A stretch of 64,000 nt of DNA, taken from contig SVDY01000001.1 in NCBI GenBank assembly GCA_015057665.1, positions 306,936 to 370,935 of the forward strand. The letters run 5' to 3'. The translations under genes were made by a program, and so were the position numbers. Origin of the DNA: Lachnospiraceae bacterium. GTDB taxonomy: Bacteria > Bacillota > Clostridia > Lachnospirales > Lachnospiraceae. Positions 36,800 through 46,075 of this stretch are shown here, in pieces; positions within the stretch are counted from its first letter, which is position 1, and each line of letters begins with the position of its first letter. Under the pieces are notes generated by a model. It was given only the letters and a program-made list of their open reading frames with translations. It searched no databases and had not been told where the DNA came from.

Positions 36800-38134
36800 A
36801 TGGGAATTTTAAAAGTCGGTATTGGAGCAGCCAAAAGTGTTTTAGAAGACACATGGCGCGAATATTTTTACTGTCCATCCATGGACGCTGATGTACTGGC
36901 CAAGAAAGGACAGAACCGCAAGTCAAAACGCAGCTTCAATACAAAAGGAAGCGATAATTTAATCTCCAACGGTTCCATTATTGCAGTCAACGAAGGACAG
37001 GCAATGATTATCGTTGACCAGGGTGCCATCGTGGAATTCTGTGCGGAAGCAGGAGAATTCGTTTATGACAGTTCTACAGAACCAAGTATTTTCTATGGAA
37101 ATCTGGGAGAAAGTATTCTGGCAAGCTTTAAGCAGTTCGGCCGCCGTGTAAGCTTTGGCGGTGATACAGGCAAAGATCAGCGTGTTTATTTCTTTAACAC
37201 AAAAGACATCATGGGCAACAAATACGGAACTGCCAATCCGGTTCCATTCCGTGTAGTAGATACCAACATCGGCCTTGATATTGACATTTCTATCCGCTGC
37301 CACGGTGAATACTCTTATAACATTATCGATCCGATTCTTTTTTACAAAAATATCTGTGGCAACGTGGAAGACGAATTTACAAAAGCGGACATCGACTCTC
37401 AGTTAAAGAGTGAACTTTTAACCGCACTTCAGCCTGCTTTTGGCAAGCTTTCCGCTATGGGCATCCGTTACAGCGCTCTCCCAGGTCATACTCAGGAGAT
37501 GGCTGATGCATTAAACGAAGTCCTTTCCGGCAAATGGGGCGGCAACTACGGTATCGCCATCAGTGCTTTCGGCATCAACTCTGTCAAAGCTCCGGAAGAA
37601 GATGAAGCCATGATCAAAGAACTGCAGAGAAATGCTGTTCTTAAGAATCCGGGCATGGCTGCAGCACACATGACAGCCGCACAGGCAGAAGCAATGAAAG
37701 CTGCTGCTTCCAACACCTCCACCGGACCAATAATGGCTTTCGCAGGCATGAATATGGCTGCACAGACTGGCGGAATCAACACACAGGCTCTCTTTGAGAT
37801 GAACCATCAGAATCAGTCTGCTGTGAATACAGCTCCTGCAGGACAGCCTGTCCCAGCTTCTTCAAAAGACATCTGGACATGCTCCTGCGGCGCAGTCAAC
37901 ACAGGGAAGTTCTGCGTAGAATGCGGCAGCAAAAAGCCGGAAGCCGGTTTCTGGACATGCTCCTGCGGCACACAGAACAAAGGCAAGTTCTGTATGGAAT
38001 GCGGCAGCAAAAAACCTGCCGGAGTTCCACAGTATCAATGCGATAAATGCGGCTGGGAACCAGCCGATCCAACAAAACCTCCTAAGTTCTGTCCGGAATG
38101 CGGGGATCCATTTGGAGAGGAAGATATAAAATAA
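36800..38134 (+). CDS. SPFH-domain protein with C-terminal zinc ribbons
   Basis: 444 residues. N-terminal SPFH/virion-core-like domain (about residues 30-300; GQAMIIVDQGAIVEFCAEAGEF, then PVPFRVVDTNIGLDIDISIRC), an Ala/Met-rich linker, then three related zinc-ribbon modules with CSCGAVN/CVECGS, CSCGTQN/CMECGS and CDKCGW/CPECGD. The first two modules are near-duplicates. Similar to Bacillus YdjI-type proteins that organise membrane stress domains. Second gene of a two-gene unit with the zinc-ribbon membrane protein. Confidence 0.82.
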   Translation: MGILKVGIGAAKSVLEDTWREYFYCPSMDADVLAKKGQNRKSKRSFNTKGSDNLISNGSIIAVNEGQAMIIVDQGAIVEFCAEAGEFVYDSSTEPSIFYGNLGESILASFKQFGRRVSFGGDTGKDQRVYFFNTKDIMGNKYGTANPVPFRVVDTNIGLDIDISIRCHGEYSYNIIDPILFYKNICGNVEDEFTKADIDSQLKSELLTALQPAFGKLSAMGIRYSALPGHTQEMADALNEVLSGKWGGNYGIAISAFGINSVKAPEEDEAMIKELQRNAVLKNPGMAAAHMTAAQAEAMKAAASNTSTGPIMAFAGMNMAAQTGGINTQALFEMNHQNQSAVNTAPAGQPVPASSKDIWTCSCGAVNTGKFCVECGSKKPEAGFWTCSCGTQNKGKFCMECGSKKPAGVPQYQCDKCGWEPADPTKPPKFCPECGDPFGEEDIK

Positions 38135-38148
38135 TATTGTGTCTTGAA

Positions 38149-38403
38149 AACCATAAGGAGGAGTGATTTGAACTTCCAAACAGCCTCCGTTGGCAAGATA
38201 TTCTAAGACTCATCAAAAGAACGGTTGAATGTTATTGTGCTTGAATGTTTCCGCAAAATCACAAACTCGCTTCTATTTTTAGCCGGTTTGTATTTGCGAA
38301 GCTCAAACAGTGTGATTTTACTAGACCGTTCTTTTTCTTCGTCAAGAATATCTATACCTCCTGCAGATTGTTTGAAATCTCAAATCTCTCCTCTATATGG
38401 TTT
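38149..38403 (+). repeat. Structured intergenic element, family A copy 4
   Basis: Ordered motifs: GGCAAGATATTCTAAGACTC, AAAAGAACGG, TTGAATGTTTCCGCAAAATC, ACAAACTCGC, GCTCAAACAGTGTG, ATTTTACTAGACC, CCGTTCTTTT, CTTCGTCAAGAATATCTA. Stems: AAAAGAACGG 38215-38224 with 38326-38335 (perfect), AAAATCACA 38255-38263 with 38311-38319 (perfect). The outer arms near 38149-38183 and 38370-38403 are complementary with mismatches. It fills the front half of the 555-base gap 38135-38689 between the SPFH gene and pflB. Confidence 0.8.
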
Positions 38404-38517
38404 CTCCAAAATTTAATGTGCATTTCGTGCCTTTTTACTCCGCTTTGTTCCATAATATTTTCCTTTATGAAACATTTTCCATCCTTTGTATTTTATAAAA
38501 AACATCTGCTTAAAACA

Positions 38518-38546
38518 TTGACGCAAACATGTATTTAGTATACTGT
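38518..38546 (+). promoter_or_regulatory. Probable promoter of pflB-pflA
   Basis: TTGACG (38518-38523), a 17-base spacer, TACTGT (38541-38546); TATACT at 38539-38544 is an alternative -10 with a 15-base spacer. The two palindromes directly downstream would overlap the start site. Confidence 0.55.
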
Positions 38547-38576
38547 ATACATGTATACAAGATTAGTTGCAACTAA
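38544..38576. promoter_or_regulatory. Two adjacent palindromic operators at the pflB promoter
   Basis: TGTATACATGTATACA (38544-38559) and TTAGTTGCAACTAA (38563-38576) are both perfect palindromes, three bases apart, on the predicted start site. They look like sites for two dimeric repressors or one that binds both. I cannot name the regulators. A hairpin CTCCG/CGGAG (about 38599-38620) follows in the leader. Confidence 0.65.
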
Positions 38577-38689
38577 CCATTTTTATCCAGAAACCTGTCT
38601 CCGTAATTTTTTTGGCGGAGATGTACAGACTAGATTTATATAAGTTCTTGCCATAGAGAACTTAACAACTTGAACAGGAGGATTTCATT

Positions 38690-40918
38690 ATGGTAAATGC
38701 ATGGAGATCTTTTTCAGGCGGTGCCTGGGAAAGTGAAGTGAATGTACGAGATTTTATACAGAAAAATTATACCCCTTATGACGGAGATGACAGCTTTTTA
38801 GCGGGACCCACACAGGACACAACCGACCTTTGGAATCAAGTGCTGGAGCTTTCCAAAAAAGAAAGAGACGCCGGCGGTGTTCTCGACATGGATACAAAGA
38901 TTGTATCCACAATCCTCTCTCACGGACCAGGGTATTTAAATAAAGAAAAAGAACGAATTGTAGGTTTTCAGACAGACGAACCCTTCAAGCGCTCTCTTAT
39001 GCCAAACGGCGGTATCCGTATGGCTGTGAAAGCCTGCGAAGATAATGGCTACAAAGTGGATCCTGAGATTACAGAATTCTTCACTACACATAGAAAGACC
39101 CACAATGCAGGCGTATTTGATGCTTATACACCGGAGATGCGGGCCTGCCGCTCCTCCCACATTATTACCGGTCTTCCCGATGCATACGGACGGGGACGCA
39201 TTATCGGAGACTATAGACGTGCTGCACTTTACGGTGTGGACCGTCTCATTGAAGACAAAAAGGAGCAGTTAAGTAATTCAACAGGTACTATGACATCTGA
39301 ACTCATCCGGGAAAGAGAGGAATTGTCTGAACAGATCCGTGCCCTTGAAATGCTGAAAAAAATGGCGGAGCTTTACGGTCACGATATCAGCAAGCCTGCT
39401 TCCAACATTTTAGAAGCGACCCAATCTTTATATTTTGCTTATCTTGCTGCGGTAAAAGAACAAAACGGTGCTGCCATGAGTCTTGGCCGTACCTCTACCT
39501 TCCTTGATATTTATGCCCACCGCGATCTGGAAGAGGGAACCTTTACAGAAGAACAGATTCAGGAGATTGTGGACCAGTTCATCATGAAGCTGCGGTTAGT
39601 AAAATTTGCAAGAACACCGGAATATAACAACTTATTTGCCGGAGACCCTACCTGGGTAACAGAATCCCTTGCCGGCGTAGGTGCAGACGGCCGCCACATG
39701 GTCACAAAGATGTCCTACCGTTATCTGAACACCTTAAATAACATCGGAGCCTCACCGGAACCGAACCTGACCGTTCTCTGGTCTATTCATCTTCCGGAAA
39801 ACTTCAAAAAATTCTGCGCCGAAACATCCATTAAACACTCTGCCATTCAGTACGAAAACGATGATATTATGAGAGTGGAACATGGGGATGACTATGCAAT
39901 TGCATGCTGTGTATCTTCCATGGTTGTGGGCAAAGAAATGCAGATGTTCGGAGCCCGTGCCAACCTTGCTAAGTGTCTTCTCTATGCTATTAACGGCGGC
40001 GTGGATGAACTGTCAGGCAAGCAGGTAGGTCCAAAGTTCTGCCCGATCACTTCCGAATATCTTGACTACGAACAGGTTTGGGCTGCCTATAAGGACATGA
40101 TGCAGTGGCTTGCCGGCGTATATGTAAACGCTCTGAACATTATTCATTACATGCATGACAAATACAGCTATGAAAAACTTCAGATGGCTCTTCATGACAA
40201 AAACGTAAAACGCTGGTTTGCAACAGGTATCGCCGGCATGTCTGTTGTAGCGGACTCTTTGTCTGCTATCAAATATGCAAAAGTAAAACCGATCCGCAAC
40301 GAACAGGGTATTGCCATCGACTTTGAAATCGAAGGCGATTTCCCGAAATTCGGAAATGATGATGACCGTGTGGATGCTCTGGCGCAGGAAGTTCTCCATA
40401 CATTTATGGAATACATTCAGTCCAATCACACCTACCGAGGCGGCATTCCTACCACTTCTATTCTTACTATCACGTCCAATGTAACTTACGGTAAGAATAC
40501 AGGTGCAACTCCTGACGGAAGAAAAGCCGGCGTCGCTTTCGCTCCCGGTGCAAACCCAATGCACGGCCGTGATGAAAACGGTGCCGTTGCTTCCCTTGCT
40601 TCCGTTGCCAAACTTCCTTTTAAAGATTCTGCCGACGGTATTTCCAATACCTTTACAATTATCCCGGAATCCTTAGGGAAAACAACGGAATCTGCCAAAG
40701 ATAATCTGGTTGCCATGTTAGACGGTTATGTAAGCCAGGGAGGTCATCATTTAAATGTAAACGTATTAAACAGAGATACTTTACTGGATGCCCAGAAACA
40801 TCCGGAACTGTACCCGCAGCTTACCATCCGTGTGTCCGGTTATGCAGTGAATTTTATCAAACTATCCAAACAGCATCAGGATGAAGTCATTGCAAGAACT
40901 TTCCACGGAAGTATGTAA
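38690..40918 (+). CDS. pflB: Formate C-acetyltransferase (pyruvate formate-lyase)
   Basis: 742 residues. Cleaves pyruvate plus CoA to acetyl-CoA and formate, the main anaerobic fate of pyruvate. The adjacent active-site cysteines are in [13 protein letters not shown] and the glycyl radical in RVSGYAVNF (Gly about 717). The ATG at 38690 follows AGGAGGATT. Its activase gene follows 20 bases later. The leader is long (about 140 bases). Confidence 0.98.
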   Translation: MVNAWRSFSGGAWESEVNVRDFIQKNYTPYDGDDSFLAGPTQDTTDLWNQVLELSKKERDAGGVLDMDTKIVSTILSHGPGYLNKEKERIVGFQTDEPFKRSLMPNGGIRMAVKACEDNGYKVDPEITEFFTTHRKTHNAGVFDAYTPEMRACRSSHIITGLPDAYGRGRIIGDYRRAALYGVDRLIEDKKEQLSNSTGTMTSELIREREELSEQIRALEMLKKMAELYGHDISKPASNILEATQSLYFAYLAAVKEQNGAAMSLGRTSTFLDIYAHRDLEEGTFTEEQIQEIVDQFIMKLRLVKFARTPEYNNLFAGDPTWVTESLAGVGADGRHMVTKMSYRYLNTLNNIGASPEPNLTVLWSIHLPENFKKFCAETSIKHSAIQYENDDIMRVEHGDDYAIACCVSSMVVGKEMQMFGARANLAKCLLYAINGGVDELSGKQVGPKFCPITSEYLDYEQVWAAYKDMMQWLAGVYVNALNIIHYMHDKYSYEKLQMALHDKNVKRWFATGIAGMSVVADSLSAIKYAKVKPIRNEQGIAIDFEIEGDFPKFGNDDDRVDALAQEVLHTFMEYIQSNHTYRGGIPTTSILTITSNVTYGKNTGATPDGRKAGVAFAPGANPMHGRDENGAVASLASVAKLPFKDSADGISNTFTIIPESLGKTTESAKDNLVAMLDGYVSQGGHHLNVNVLNRDTLLDAQKHPELYPQLTIRVSGYAVNFIKLSKQHQDEVIARTFHGSM

Positions 40919-40938
40919 ACAAAAAGAAAGGCGGTCCT

Positions 40939-41715
40939 ATGGCAGAAGAAAAACGCAACGCAAAAAATGGAAAAACAGGACGTATCCATTCGATTGAGAC
41001 TTTTGGCACGGTAGACGGCCCCGGCATCCGGTTTGTCATCTTCTTTCAGGGCTGTCCTCTTCGCTGTCTTTACTGCCATAATCCGGATTCCTGGAATATG
41101 ACAGAGGGCATGAAGATGACCGCAGAGCAGATTCTTGCAAAATATGAACGAAATCGGGACTTTTATAAAAATGGAGGAATCACAGCCACAGGCGGCGAAC
41201 CCATGGTTCAGATCGACTTCCTTCTGGAGCTTTTTGAGAAAGCGAAAGAGCGGAACATCCATACCTGTCTGGACACCTCCGGTATTGCCTTCCCTGCTGA
41301 TCCGAACAGCCCAGTCTATGATAAAATTGAAAAACTCATGGATGTTACAGATCTGATTTTATTAGATATCAAGCATATAGACGAGAAAGACCATCAGGCA
41401 CTGACCGGAAGATCCAACCGTCTGATTCTTGCTTTTGCCAGATATTTAAACGATATAAAGAAGCCTGTCTGGATCCGCCATGTTGTAGTGCCTGGCATCA
41501 CCTATAATGAAAAGGATCTGACCAAATTAGGACTTTTTCTTAGAACGCTTAAAAATATCGAAAAAATCGAGATCCTTCCGTATCATTCCATGGGTAAAGA
41601 AAAATACGAACGGCTCGGTTACAAATACGCTCTTGCAAATACTCCGGAACTGACGAAAGCAGAAGCAACAAAGGCGGAAAAGATAATCGTAAGAGCAATG
41701 CTGGAAAATAACTGA
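40939..41715 (+). CDS. pflA: Pyruvate formate-lyase activating enzyme
   Basis: 258 residues. Radical SAM enzyme forming the glycyl radical on PflB. Cys39, Cys43 and Cys46 in CPLRCLYC bind the 4Fe-4S cluster; GIRFVIFFQGC and ITATGGEPM (SAM-binding GGE motif) are intact. Same operon as pflB. Confidence 0.97.
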   Translation: MAEEKRNAKNGKTGRIHSIETFGTVDGPGIRFVIFFQGCPLRCLYCHNPDSWNMTEGMKMTAEQILAKYERNRDFYKNGGITATGGEPMVQIDFLLELFEKAKERNIHTCLDTSGIAFPADPNSPVYDKIEKLMDVTDLILLDIKHIDEKDHQALTGRSNRLILAFARYLNDIKKPVWIRHVVVPGITYNEKDLTKLGLFLRTLKNIEKIEILPYHSMGKEKYERLGYKYALANTPELTKAEATKAEKIIVRAMLENN

Positions 41716-41791
41716 CTCTTGAGACCACCAATTATGACCAATTCATGTGCTCATTGATTGATAACCGCTTCATGTGACCACCAATTTATGC

Positions 41792-41820
41792 TTGCACAAC
41801 ATCAAAAAGATTGTTATAAT
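41792..41820 (+). promoter_or_regulatory. Promoter of the preQ1-controlled transporter
   Basis: TTGCAC (41792-41797), a 17-base spacer, TATAAT (41815-41820). The predicted start lies a few bases before the riboswitch. The rest of the 343-base gap 41716-42058 also holds a direct repeat GACCACCAATTATG at 41723 and 41776. Confidence 0.85.
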
Positions 41821-41833
41821 CATACCTTGACAA

Positions 41834-41875
41834 AGACAGTTCGAAACCATCCTGTCTATAAACAAAACTAGGGAC
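41834..41875 (+). promoter_or_regulatory. PreQ1-I riboswitch
   Basis: P1 stem AGACAG/CTGTCT (41834-41839 with 41852-41857), loop TTCGAAACCATC, then the A-rich tail ATAAACAAAACTAGG that closes the pseudoknot. This matches the classical preQ1-I aptamer (P1, C-rich loop, AAAACTA tail). Followed by a terminator at 41916-41940, so preQ1 binding should switch transcription off. The gene controlled is a VUT-family transporter, an expected target. Confidence 0.88.
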
Positions 41876-41915
41876 CTAACACGATAATACTATGTACTTT
41901 TTTAATTGTAATTTC

Positions 41916-41940
41916 GGGTGCCTTGCGGGCACCCTTTTTA
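41916..41940 (+). terminator. Expression-platform terminator of the preQ1 riboswitch
   Basis: GGGTGCC (41916-41922) pairs with GGCACCC (41928-41934) around a short loop, followed by TTTTTA. Confidence 0.88.
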
Positions 41941-42058
41941 TTTTCAATCAGATCTTCTTTTTAGACATCTCTGTCTGACCTGGATTTCTCTGCCTGACTT
42001 AACGATTTTACCAAAGGACATAAATGTCGTGCTCTCCCTTTCCAAAAGGAGAAACAGT

Positions 42059-42766
42059 ATGCCAAACGAATTATTACTTATTTTAAACTTATTTTTCACC
42101 TTCGGTTCCGTCATCCTTTTTCACCGGATATTTGGAAAAACCGGTCTTTATGCCTGGACTATCATTGCAACCATTACCGCCAACATTGAAGTATTGATCT
42201 TAGTAGATGCTTTTGGCATGGAGATGACCCTTGGCAACATTTTATTTGCTTCCAACTTTCTTGTGACGGATATTTTAAGTGAACTCTATGGAAAAAAGGA
42301 AGCCGATAAGGCTGTAAACCTGGGTATTGCAACCTCTTTTTTCCTTATTCTGATCACCCAGTCCTGGCTTCTTTATACCCCTTCCCCTGGAGACTGGGCA
42401 TCTGAGAGCATCCATATTATCTTCCAAAACACACCAAGACTGATTCTGGCAAGCTTTCTCGTCTATGCCATCTGTCAGCGTTTTGATGTCTGGCTTTATC
42501 ATAAGCTCTGGGAACTGACAACAGACAAAGCCGGAAACTCCGACCGGTTCCTCTGGATCCGCAACAATGGAGCCACCCTTATCTCCCAGCTTTTTAATGC
42601 AGTCTTTTATACATTCGGTGCTTTTGGCGGCCTTTACAATTTAAAAACACTGATTCATATCTGCATCTCCAGCTATGTCATCTTTATCGTGACAAGCCTT
42701 GCAGATACACCATTTATCTATCTGGCTAGAACTTTATATCAAAGCCGAAAATCACGCATTGATTAA
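42059..42766 (+). CDS. Queuosine-precursor transporter, VUT/YhhQ family
   Basis: 235 residues from the ATG at 42059 (MPNELLLILNLFFTFGSV) behind AGGAGAAA; the reading frame extends upstream through the riboswitch terminator but that part is not translated. About six membrane segments, with the family signature FLVTDILSELYGKKEADKA and TDKAGNSDRFLWIRNNGATL. Imports preQ0/preQ1 or queuine-like bases for tRNA modification. The preQ1 riboswitch upstream supports the assignment. Confidence 0.92.
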   Translation: MPNELLLILNLFFTFGSVILFHRIFGKTGLYAWTIIATITANIEVLILVDAFGMEMTLGNILFASNFLVTDILSELYGKKEADKAVNLGIATSFFLILITQSWLLYTPSPGDWASESIHIIFQNTPRLILASFLVYAICQRFDVWLYHKLWELTTDKAGNSDRFLWIRNNGATLISQLFNAVFYTFGAFGGLYNLKTLIHICISSYVIFIVTSLADTPFIYLARTLYQSRKSRID

Positions 42767-42809
42767 ACGGCATTCTACATTTAGAACGTTGTAAAATGAA
42801 ATCCCTACA

Positions 42810-42888
42810 AGAAAAGTGCAGCAAGTTTGCCAAAAACCTTAGGTCACAAGTGACGATGCGGTTTTCGTGCAAATTGCTGCACTTTTCT
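42810..42888 (+). repeat. Structured hairpin, family B copy 1
   Basis: Outer stem AGAAAAGTGCAGCAA (42810-42824) with TTGCTGCACTTTTCT (42874-42888), 15 perfect pairs. Inner conserved part CAAAAACCTTAGGTCAC, AA, GTGACGATGCGGTTTT, with GTCAC/GTGAC closing a tiny loop. It shares the inner part with 48001-48086 but not the outer stem. It lies after the transporter gene and could act as its terminator. Confidence 0.78.
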
Positions 42889-42979
42889 AATTCATGGTTG
42901 TGTTTTGCAGCATCCCACTTTATTTTCCAACAGCAGTCCTTCCAAATCTACACTTTAATAAAATACTTCGACAAAGTTA

Positions 42980-43007
42980 TTGCATTCTACCCCATTCTAT
43001 GTATAAT
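42980..43007 (+). promoter_or_regulatory. Promoter of the xre-potABCD operon
   Basis: TTGCAT (42980-42985), a 16-base spacer, TATAAT (43002-43007). Confidence 0.75.
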
Positions 43008-43030
43008 ATAAATTGTTCGATAATTTTAAA

Positions 43031-43077
43031 CAAAAAGTATAGTATGACAACACATGTCGACAATTCTATACTTTTTG
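43031..43077. promoter_or_regulatory. Inverted-repeat operator upstream of the XRE regulator
   Basis: CAAAAAGTATAG (43031-43042) and CTATACTTTTTG (43066-43077) are perfect 12-bp inverted arms 23 bases apart, just downstream of the predicted start site and ahead of the regulator gene. Probable autoregulatory site (inference). Confidence 0.65.
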
Positions 43078-43110
43078 TATAGTTACAATAAACTAACAGG
43101 AGGTGTAACA

Positions 43111-43644
43111 TTGGATATAGGTAAAAAACTAAAAGACCTGCGTCTGCAAAATGACCTGACCTTAGAAGACTTAGCTTCCCGAAGCGAAGTCACCAAAGGA
43201 TTTTTATCCCAGGTCGAACGAAACCTAACCACTCCCAGCATACCCACACTGGAAGACATTTTAGAAGCACTGGGCACAAACCTGTCGGAATTTTTCCATG
43301 AAGAGAAGGAAAGCCAGATTGTTTTTTCCGAGCCGGACTTTTTTGTAGACGAACAAGATGATTATACCATCGAGTGGATCATTCCAAACGCCCAAAAAAA
43401 TGAGATGGAACCTATTCTCTTAACGCTCCACCCAAAGGGTAAAAGCCAGATTTTATCTGCCCACCACGGAGAAGAATTCGGCTACGTATTAAAAGGTACA
43501 GTCACCCTTGTCAGGGAGAACAAACGCTATAAATTAAAGGCCAAAGACACCTTCTATATTGATGGTACCAAGAGCCATTATTTATACAATCACGGCACAG
43601 CCGATGCCAAAATATTGTGGGTAACAACCCCGCCAATGTTTTAG
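43111..43644 (+). CDS. XRE-family regulator with cupin domain, TTG start
   Basis: 177 residues from a TTG at 43111 (reading [16 protein letters not shown]) at good distance from AGGAGGTG; the ATG further upstream would include non-family sequence. HTH at about residues 5-60 ([23 protein letters not shown]), cupin at about 100-177 ([14 protein letters not shown]). Such HTH-cupin proteins, for example PuuR, sense polyamines or small metabolites. It is 14 bases before potA, so it likely regulates polyamine uptake. Confidence 0.9.
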   Translation: MDIGKKLKDLRLQNDLTLEDLASRSEVTKGFLSQVERNLTTPSIPTLEDILEALGTNLSEFFHEEKESQIVFSEPDFFVDEQDDYTIEWIIPNAQKNEMEPILLTLHPKGKSQILSAHHGEEFGYVLKGTVTLVRENKRYKLKAKDTFYIDGTKSHYLYNHGTADAKILWVTTPPMF

Positions 43645-43658
43645 GAAGGAGTAGTGAT

Positions 43659-45236
43659 ATGGAACAGAAAAAATTAATTGAATTTCGAAATATTGTAAAA
43701 AGCTTTGACGGACAGATTGTCTTAAAAGGCGTAAACTTAGATATCTATGAGAATGAATTTGTGACTTTACTTGGGCCTAGCGGCTGCGGTAAAACCACAC
43801 TTCTTCGAATCCTTGGTGGATTCTTAGATGCGGATGAAGGATCTGTTATGTTTGACGGAGAAGAGATCAGCGACAAACCGGCTTATGAAAGGGAATTAAA
43901 TACCGTATTCCAGAAATACGCCCTTTTCCCACATTTGAGCGTATATGAAAACATCGCTTTTGGCTTACGTTTAAAGAAAATCAGTCAGGACATCATTGAC
44001 CAGAAAGTAATGAAGATGTTAAAGCTTATTGGTCTGGAAGGCTATGAGAACAAAAATACAACCTTACTCTCCGGCGGTCAGCAGCAGCGTGTTGCCATTG
44101 CCCGTGCTCTTGTAAATGAACCGAAAGTTCTGCTCCTGGATGAACCGCTTGCCGCTCTTGACTTAAAACTTCGTAAGGAAATGCAGTACGAATTAAAGCG
44201 CATCCAGCAGGAAGTCGGCATCACCTTCATCTTCGTTACTCACGATCAGGAAGAAGCCCTCACCATGTCTGATAAGATTGTCGTTATGAAAGGCGGAGAG
44301 ATTCAGCAGATTGGTACCCCGGAAGAAATCTACAATGAACCTTCCAACCGCTATGTTGCCAACTTCATTGGTGAAAGCAATATTTTACCGGGAGTTATGG
44401 CAGACGATTACAAAGTAAGATTTGATGATATTACCTTTGACTGTGTAGACTACGGTTTCAAGGAAAATGAACCTGTCGATGTAGTTATCCGTCCGGAAGA
44501 TATTGATATCGTTCCTTTAGAACAAGGCAAGATGCACGGCGAGGTATTAAGTGTGCTCTTTAAAGGGGTGCATTACGAAATCATTGTTGAGACAGTGCCT
44601 GGAACCAGCGTTTCCGTTAACATGAGTGTCATCCGCAACCAGGATGTTACCTCCGAAAACGGCAAAGAGAAGATCAGCGCCTCCACTTTCTATGTTGACT
44701 TAGAAGATGTAAAGGACTTAGATGATATCGAGATCATCGCCCGTTCCAATGCTCAGGCATGGGATCCTGAGACAGACGAACTTATCTCTATTACCAATGT
44801 AGAGTATGACTTAAAAGAAGAAATCGGTCAGTATCCGGTTACTTTCTCCACCGCAAAAGGCACCAGCATTCAAAGAACCATCTTTGTTGTCAACCAGCCT
44901 TTCGTTAAAAATGAAAAAGCAAATGAAGGTATTATGGCCTTTAACTTTATCAAAACAGTAGATGAATTGATTGAATCTCAGGCTTTGGATACTGACTTAA
45001 AGACATGGGCAAACGCTCAGGGCTGGAAATTAAGTGATGAAAGCCAGAGTATCGACATCAGTGTTGATTACGATTTTGAACCGGAAGATATCAAAGAAGG
45101 CGTTTATAAGATTACCTTCTGGACCTCCGGTCGTGAATTCAAGATTCATACAACAGATTATTCCGAAGTAGGTCAGGAGGTCGGCCTGACATTCTTCCCT
45201 GAAGATATTCACGTTATGTCAAGGATGGAATTCTAA
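43659..45236 (+). CDS. potA: Spermidine/putrescine ABC transporter ATPase with extra C-terminal insert
   Basis: 525 residues from the ATG at 43659 ([16 protein letters not shown]); normal PotA is about 360-380. ATPase motifs: Walker [10 protein letters not shown] (39-47), LSGGQ (137-141), Walker B VLLLDEP (157-163), His195. The TOBE region starts at about 290 ([19 protein letters not shown]) and is interrupted at about 322-490 by a domain with immunoglobulin-like features ([33 protein letters not shown]). It then resumes with [17 protein letters not shown]. It powers uptake through PotB and PotCD. The insert is unusual for a cytoplasmic ATPase; its role is unknown. Confidence 0.93.
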   Translation: MEQKKLIEFRNIVKSFDGQIVLKGVNLDIYENEFVTLLGPSGCGKTTLLRILGGFLDADEGSVMFDGEEISDKPAYERELNTVFQKYALFPHLSVYENIAFGLRLKKISQDIIDQKVMKMLKLIGLEGYENKNTTLLSGGQQQRVAIARALVNEPKVLLLDEPLAALDLKLRKEMQYELKRIQQEVGITFIFVTHDQEEALTMSDKIVVMKGGEIQQIGTPEEIYNEPSNRYVANFIGESNILPGVMADDYKVRFDDITFDCVDYGFKENEPVDVVIRPEDIDIVPLEQGKMHGEVLSVLFKGVHYEIIVETVPGTSVSVNMSVIRNQDVTSENGKEKISASTFYVDLEDVKDLDDIEIIARSNAQAWDPETDELISITNVEYDLKEEIGQYPVTFSTAKGTSIQRTIFVVNQPFVKNEKANEGIMAFNFIKTVDELIESQALDTDLKTWANAQGWKLSDESQSIDISVDYDFEPEDIKEGVYKITFWTSGREFKIHTTDYSEVGQEVGLTFFPEDIHVMSRMEF

Positions 45237-46073
45237 ATGAAGAGATTCTCACAGTTAGCTCTTCCATACATTATATGGGCCGCATTAATGCTGATTCTCC
45301 CAATGGCACTGATTGCACTTTACTCTTTCAGTAACCAGGGGAACACCATTGTTGCATTTTCCCTTACCTTTGAGCATTACGTCAGATTTTTCACCGACCC
45401 GGATTTCTTATTAATCCTCTGGCGTTCGCTCCTTATTGCATTAAAGACAACTGCTATCTGCCTTCTTCTTGGTTATCCGGCGGCATACTTTATCTCCAGA
45501 TGTGCAGAGAATATCCAGAATACATTAATTCTTGCCATTACTCTCCCTACCTGGATTAACGCTTTAGTAAGAACCTATGCGTGGATTGGTCTTTTAAGCG
45601 AAGGCGGTATCGTATCCCAGATTTTAGCTTTTTTAGGCTTTGAAGGTGTGGAAATGCTGTATACGGAAGCTGCCGTACTTCTCGGCATGGTATACAACTT
45701 TATTCCATTTATGATCCTCCAGATCAACACATCCCTGTGTAAGATGGATCACTCCCTTTTAAATGCTGCAGCAGATCTTGGCGCCAACCCAAGACAAACT
45801 TTCTGGAAAGTCACATTTCCACTCTCCCTTCCGGGAGTTATTAACGGAATCACCCTTGTATTCCTTCCTGCAGTAAGTTCCTTCTTCATTCCAAAGCTTT
45901 TAGGCGGCGGACAGTTCTTCTTAATCGGTAACGTCATTGAAAATCAGTTCATTACCGTAGGGGAATGGAACTTCGGAAGTGCCATCTCTATGATTATGGC
46001 AATCATTATGATGTTAATGATGATGGCTGTACGCAAGATTGAAGAACGTAACCAGGGCGGAAAGGAGGATTGA
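45237..46073 (+). CDS. potB: Spermidine/putrescine ABC transporter permease PotB
   Basis: 278 residues, six membrane segments, with the cytoplasmic coupling-loop EAA motif NAAADLGANPRQTFWKVTFP that contacts PotA. The ATG follows the potA stop directly with no gap. Forms the channel with the PotC half of the next protein. Confidence 0.95.
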   Translation: MKRFSQLALPYIIWAALMLILPMALIALYSFSNQGNTIVAFSLTFEHYVRFFTDPDFLLILWRSLLIALKTTAICLLLGYPAAYFISRCAENIQNTLILAITLPTWINALVRTYAWIGLLSEGGIVSQILAFLGFEGVEMLYTEAAVLLGMVYNFIPFMILQINTSLCKMDHSLLNAAADLGANPRQTFWKVTFPLSLPGVINGITLVFLPAVSSFFIPKLLGGGQFFLIGNVIENQFITVGEWNFGSAISMIMAIIMMLMMMAVRKIEERNQGGKED

Positions 46074-46075
46074 TC

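Noticed and set aside
40013..40564. 183-residue frame antisense to pflB
   Set aside because: Shadow frame with no start signal.
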